From Dorea sp. AF36-15AT (lineage in GTDB: Bacteria > Bacillota > Clostridia > Lachnospirales > Lachnospiraceae): a stretch of DNA of 64,000 nucleotides. The DNA lies in the NCBI RefSeq assembly GCF_003477705.1, contig NZ_QUDV01000007.1:62001-126000 (forward strand). Direction: 5' to 3'. Positions 61,363 through 64,000 of the stretch are shown here, piece after piece. Under the pieces are notes generated by a model. It ran no database searches. It had not been told where the DNA came from and saw only the letters and a list, made by a program, of their open reading frames with translations. Within the stretch, counting starts at the first letter, position 1. The number at the start of each line of letters is the position of its first letter. A program made the translations under genes and the position numbers.

Positions 61363-61368
61363 ATTATA
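61363..61368 (-). promoter_or_regulatory. -10 hexamer of the MBL gene
   Basis: TATAAT on the minus strand with a poor -35 (TTCCGC, 16-bp spacer). The predicted transcript would begin at the first bases of the dispersed element. Confidence 0.5.
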
Positions 61369-61418
61369 ACACTTTGACCGAATAGCGGAAATATCACAGA
61401 TTTTTTTGCATATAAAAA

Positions 61419-61489
61419 AGCAGATAACGGGAGTCGAACCCGCCTCTCCGGCTTGGGAAGCCGGCGTTCTACCGATGAACCATATCTGC
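61419..61489 (-). tRNA. tRNA-Gly (anticodon CCC)
   Basis: 71-nt cloverleaf on the minus strand: acceptor GCAGATA/TATCTGC with discriminator T, D-arm with GGTTCATCGGTAGAAC, anticodon stem CCGGC/GCCGG with loop TT-CCC-AA, T-arm GGCGGGTTCGACTCCCG. The 3' CCA is not encoded. Confidence 0.95.
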
Positions 61490-61549
61490 ATGTGCCGTCT
61501 GTGCAGCACTTATATTCTTTATGAATTTGTTTGAAACTTTATGTCTAAT

Positions 61550-61996
61550 CTATAACCGATCCGAATCCAACACAATCGTGAATGGTCCGTCATTGGTCAG
61601 GCTGACTTTCATGTCCGCGCCAAAGCTCCCTTTTTCTACTGTCTCTACGGATTCTTTACATTTGGCAATGATGTATTCATACATCTCATTAGCCATATCC
61701 GGCTTACCTGCTTCGATGAAGCTTGGACGGTTACCCTTTTTACAGTTAGCATACAATGTAAACTGTGATATCAGAAGCAGGCTTCCGCCTACCGCATCCA
61801 GCGACAGGTTGGTCTTGCCCTCCTCATCTTCAAATATACGCAGACCGATCATCTTCTTGATCATCTTATCTGCAATCTCCTTAGTATCGGAGTCAGCCAC
61901 TCCGATCAATACCATGAACCCTTTCCCGATCTCACCAATCGTCTCTCCGTCTACTTTTACATCTGCATGTGTTACTCTCTGAATTACAAATCTCAT
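61550..61996 (-). CDS. dtd: D-aminoacyl-tRNA deacylase
   Basis: 148 residues. Landmarks: [18 protein letters not shown] at the N-terminus, [19 protein letters not shown], and the C-terminal [11 protein letters not shown] in place of the usual NxGPVT. Hydrolyses D-aminoacyl-tRNA. The ATG follows the carD stop without a gap. Confidence 0.94.
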   Translation of the reverse strand: MRFVIQRVTHADVKVDGETIGEIGKGFMVLIGVADSDTKEIADKMIKKMIGLRIFEDEEGKTNLSLDAVGGSLLLISQFTLYANCKKGNRPSFIEAGKPDMANEMYEYIIAKCKESVETVEKGSFGADMKVSLTNDGPFTIVLDSDRL

Positions 61997-62500
61997 TTAC
62001 TGAACCTCTATCTTATCTATAATGTAGCCTTCCACCGCTTTGCGGTCAATACCGAGAGAGATTGCCAGTTCGCCGTAAAGATTGTCCTCCGCAGTGCGCA
62101 GGAAACGCTCATCACTTGCTGTAACCTTCTTTCCCTTCGACAGCCGCAGCTGCTTTCTGGCATACAGAGCCTTGAGTATCTTTACCCATTCTCTGTTGTC
62201 ACAGGTCTTAAATGCCTGTTTAAATATATCGTCCTTACGCTTTTCATTGTCTATCTGAATCGGATCGATCTCTGTCATATGGGCGATCAGATCTTCTGCT
62301 TCCTCTTTCGTAATAACCGGACGCATGATAATCTTATCACTGTCAGCCGGAACATACAATACGCCTCCGCGAGAATACACCTGAGATAACGTATAATAAT
62401 CCTTATTGCCTGAAGCCTCTGACAATTTTAGTTTCCCAATGTCTTCCACTCTGCACACACCATGCTGACCACATACAATATACGTTCCTATCTCAAACAT
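61997..62500 (-). CDS. CarD family transcriptional regulator
   Basis: 167 residues. RNA-polymerase-interacting domain at about 1-60 (FEIGTYIVCGQHGVCRVEDIGKL), followed by a helical DNA-contact domain (about 65-165, EAEDLIAHMTEIDPIQIDNEKRKDD). CarD-type regulators stabilise open complexes. Start ATG seven bases after AGGAG. Confidence 0.9.
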   Translation of the reverse strand: MFEIGTYIVCGQHGVCRVEDIGKLKLSEASGNKDYYTLSQVYSRGGVLYVPADSDKIIMRPVITKEEAEDLIAHMTEIDPIQIDNEKRKDDIFKQAFKTCDNREWVKILKALYARKQLRLSKGKKVTASDERFLRTAEDNLYGELAISLGIDRKAVEGYIIDKIEVQ

Positions 62501-62593
62501 TCTAATTCTCCTTTCTGCTATGTTTCGACTGATATCCTTTCTATATGTCCATTAGTTTCAGACAGGAAATTCCAGTTCCCGCCTTTATATACT

Positions 62594-62622
62594 ATATTAG
62601 CAGATTTTTGTTTGTTTTGTAA
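62594..62622 (-). promoter_or_regulatory. Promoter of carD-dtd
   Basis: TTACAA (62617-62622), 17-bp spacer, TAATAT (62594-62599) on the minus strand, about 95 bp before the carD start. Confidence 0.6.
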
Positions 62623-62639
62623 GAACTTTTTTTCTTTTT

Positions 62640-63563
62640 TTATATTTCAACGCAATTGTCTATACATTTTCTTTCTGTATTTTTGGTCGGAATCTGTGCA
62701 AGTATGATTGCCACAAACATCAACACACAGCCAATTCCTTCTCTTGCTGTCAGCGTCTGTCCGAGGAGCACCCATCCTGAAAGTACGGAAATGCTGGATT
62801 CCAGGCTTAAGATCAATGACGCCACTGCCGGATTCATACCTTTCTGTCCAATGATCTGAACTGTATATGCAACACCACTGGACATAACACCGGCATAAAG
62901 GATCGGTCCCGCCGTTTTGATCACTGCATCAAAAGTCACGGTTTCCAGTATCAGCATAAATGGTACCGACAGCACACCTACTACCATAAACTGGATACAG
63001 GACATTTTCACATTGTCCGTCTTTGGTGCAAAATGGTCAATAACCAAAATATGCATCGTATATACTACTGCGCACAAAAAGATATAGATATCACCTTTTC
63101 CTAATGAGAATCCGTCAGTGATACATAAAAAATACAGTCCCACCACTGCAAGCGCTACTGCCATCCAGACTTTCCATCCAACTTTCTTCTTTAAAAAAAT
63201 ACCAAATACCGGCACAAGTACAATATAAAAAGCGGTAATGAATCCACATTTTCCCACACTGGTATACTGCATACCAATCTGCTGCAGGGTACTTGCCACA
63301 AACAGGCACAACCCACAGCAAATCCCTCCGATCCACAATACTTTTCTGTCTCTCTGCTGTTCGTTCTGTTCTACTGCTTCTGATCTGCGATTGATTTTAT
63401 TTAATAAGAAAATGCACGGAAGCAGTGCCAGACTTCCGACAAAATTACGGATTCCGTTGAAGCCAAACGGTCCGAGATATTCCATGCCTACGCTCTGCGC
63501 CACAAACGCAGTTCCCCATATAAATGCTGCTGTGAATAATAATACAGCATTCTTTGTCTTCAT
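62640..63563 (-). CDS. DMT superfamily (EamA) transporter
   Basis: 307 residues, ten helices in two EamA repeats: FTAAFIWGTAFVAQSVGMEYLGPFGFNGIRNFVGSLALLP and AGVMSSGVAYTVQIIGQKGMNPAVASLILSLESSISVLSGWVLLGQTLTAREGIGCVLMFVAIILAQ. Exports or imports small metabolites; substrate unknown. Start ATG after GGAGG. Confidence 0.9.
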   Translation of the reverse strand: MKTKNAVLLFTAAFIWGTAFVAQSVGMEYLGPFGFNGIRNFVGSLALLPCIFLLNKINRRSEAVEQNEQQRDRKVLWIGGICCGLCLFVASTLQQIGMQYTSVGKCGFITAFYIVLVPVFGIFLKKKVGWKVWMAVALAVVGLYFLCITDGFSLGKGDIYIFLCAVVYTMHILVIDHFAPKTDNVKMSCIQFMVVGVLSVPFMLILETVTFDAVIKTAGPILYAGVMSSGVAYTVQIIGQKGMNPAVASLILSLESSISVLSGWVLLGQTLTAREGIGCVLMFVAIILAQIPTKNTERKCIDNCVEI

Positions 63564-63705
63564 ATCGTCTCATTCCTCCTGTTATTTCTTTAATCCAATG
63601 CCATTCGTTCTATCTTACCATATCTGTATAAAAATACAAAGTATTACATTCTTTTATTTACATATCAAATCAAGTATAATAAACCTACATATGGAGGACA
63701 TGCTT

Positions 63706-64000
63706 ATGAACATTACATTTCACAAATCAACAGGTATTTTTCACTTATATAACAACGACATCAGTTACCTTATGATGATTCTGCCAAATGGTCAGATAGG
63801 GCAGTTATATTTCGGTGCAGCAATCCGAGACCGGGAAGATTTCTCGCATCTCTTAGAGACTTGCTACCGCACCAATTCTGCATACTATTCCGAGGAACTG
63901 AACACCATGTGTCTGGAACATCTAAAGCAGGAATATCCGGTATACGGCACTTCTGATTTCCGTGAGCCGGCAGTAGAAGTGATCCAGGAAAATGGCAGTC
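63706..64000 (+). CDS. Alpha-galactosidase, GH36 (N-terminal part; runs off the window)
   Basis: 98 codons visible from ATG 63706, eight bases after GGAGG: MNITFHKSTGIFHLYNNDIS, YLMMILPNGQIGQLYFGAAI, EHLKQEYPVYGTSDFREPAV. This matches the N-terminal beta-supersandwich domain of GH36 alpha-galactosidases. A TATAAT lies at 63675-63680 (-35 weak). Divergent from the EamA gene. Confidence 0.88.
   Translation, partial: MNITFHKSTGIFHLYNNDISYLMMILPNGQIGQLYFGAAIRDREDFSHLLETCYRTNSAYYSEELNTMCLEHLKQEYPVYGTSDFREPAVEVIQENGS

Overview
The window looks like chromosomal DNA of a spore-forming, low-to-mid GC Firmicute, most likely a gut Lachnospiraceae (Dorea/Blautia-like; the genus is inference). The sporulation genes spoIIAA-spoIIAB-sigF, spoVAA-AB-AC and spoVAD-AE are present. 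There is also a valyl-tRNA synthetase T-box leader, manganese and c-di-GMP riboswitches, CarD, YlmC/YmxH and NrdR, and consistently AGGAGG-type ribosome binding sites. No rRNA, CRISPR array, prophage or intact insertion sequence was seen. Most genes lie on the minus strand.

Layout. 0-7 kb: the start of a phosphate-binding lipoprotein gene (pstS, cut by the window edge), a small alarmone synthetase, a LysR regulator, a HicAB toxin-antitoxin pair followed by a 133-bp tandem repeat, cob(I)alamin adenosyltransferase, a PTS-IIC-like membrane protein and a NiaR-type regulator. 7-13 kb: an ABC exporter (ATPase, CARDB-like secreted subunit, FtsX permease) and spoVAD-spoVAE. 13-24 kb: an amidohydrolase, a YibE/YibF pair, a MATE exporter, and a run of small metabolic and repair genes that includes two domain fusions (GNAT-PPOX and YjbR-MGMT), an EFR1 ferredoxin-flavodoxin, a DUF4143 ATPase and NudC. 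24-32 kb: a PadR regulator with a SEDS-type membrane protein, a nitroreductase, a YbaK remnant, a c-di-GMP-riboswitch-controlled binding protein plus hybrid histidine kinase, a manganese-riboswitch-controlled Gdt1-type exporter, and an AlkA-type glycosylase. 32-41 kb: a MarR-MATE-U32-like operon, spoVAA-AB-AC, and a GH3 beta-glycosidase with a GPH-family sugar symporter, divergent from an AraC regulator. 41-52 kb: a regulator remnant, the spoIIA operon, a structured intergenic region, a TPR protein, folC, an LTA-synthase-like protein and valS with its T-box. 52-64 kb: an AEC carrier, a DUF1848 protein, an HD hydrolase, a FabG-like SDR, isochorismatase, exoA, truA, nrdR, ylmC, carbamate kinase, dapB, an extracellular metallo-beta-lactamase-fold protein, tRNA-Gly(CCC), dtd, carD, an EamA transporter, and the start of an alpha-galactosidase.

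Functional links. The spoVA locus (dipicolinic acid channel) is split into two blocks about 22 kb apart. Each block has its own sigma-G-like promoter, TG(T/C)ATA-N17-CATACTA. Two riboswitches with terminators control, respectively, a putative ligand-sensing signalling operon (c-di-GMP) and a manganese exporter (Mn2+). GH3, the GPH transporter and AraC form a glycoside-use module.

The most unusual signal is a dispersed element of about 55 nt. It has a conserved CCAC-hairpin-GTGG core and occurs three times, each time in the same orientation just upstream of an unrelated gene (cobO, araC and the metallo-beta-lactamase-fold gene). It is a candidate undescribed structured 5'-UTR element or mobile repeat.
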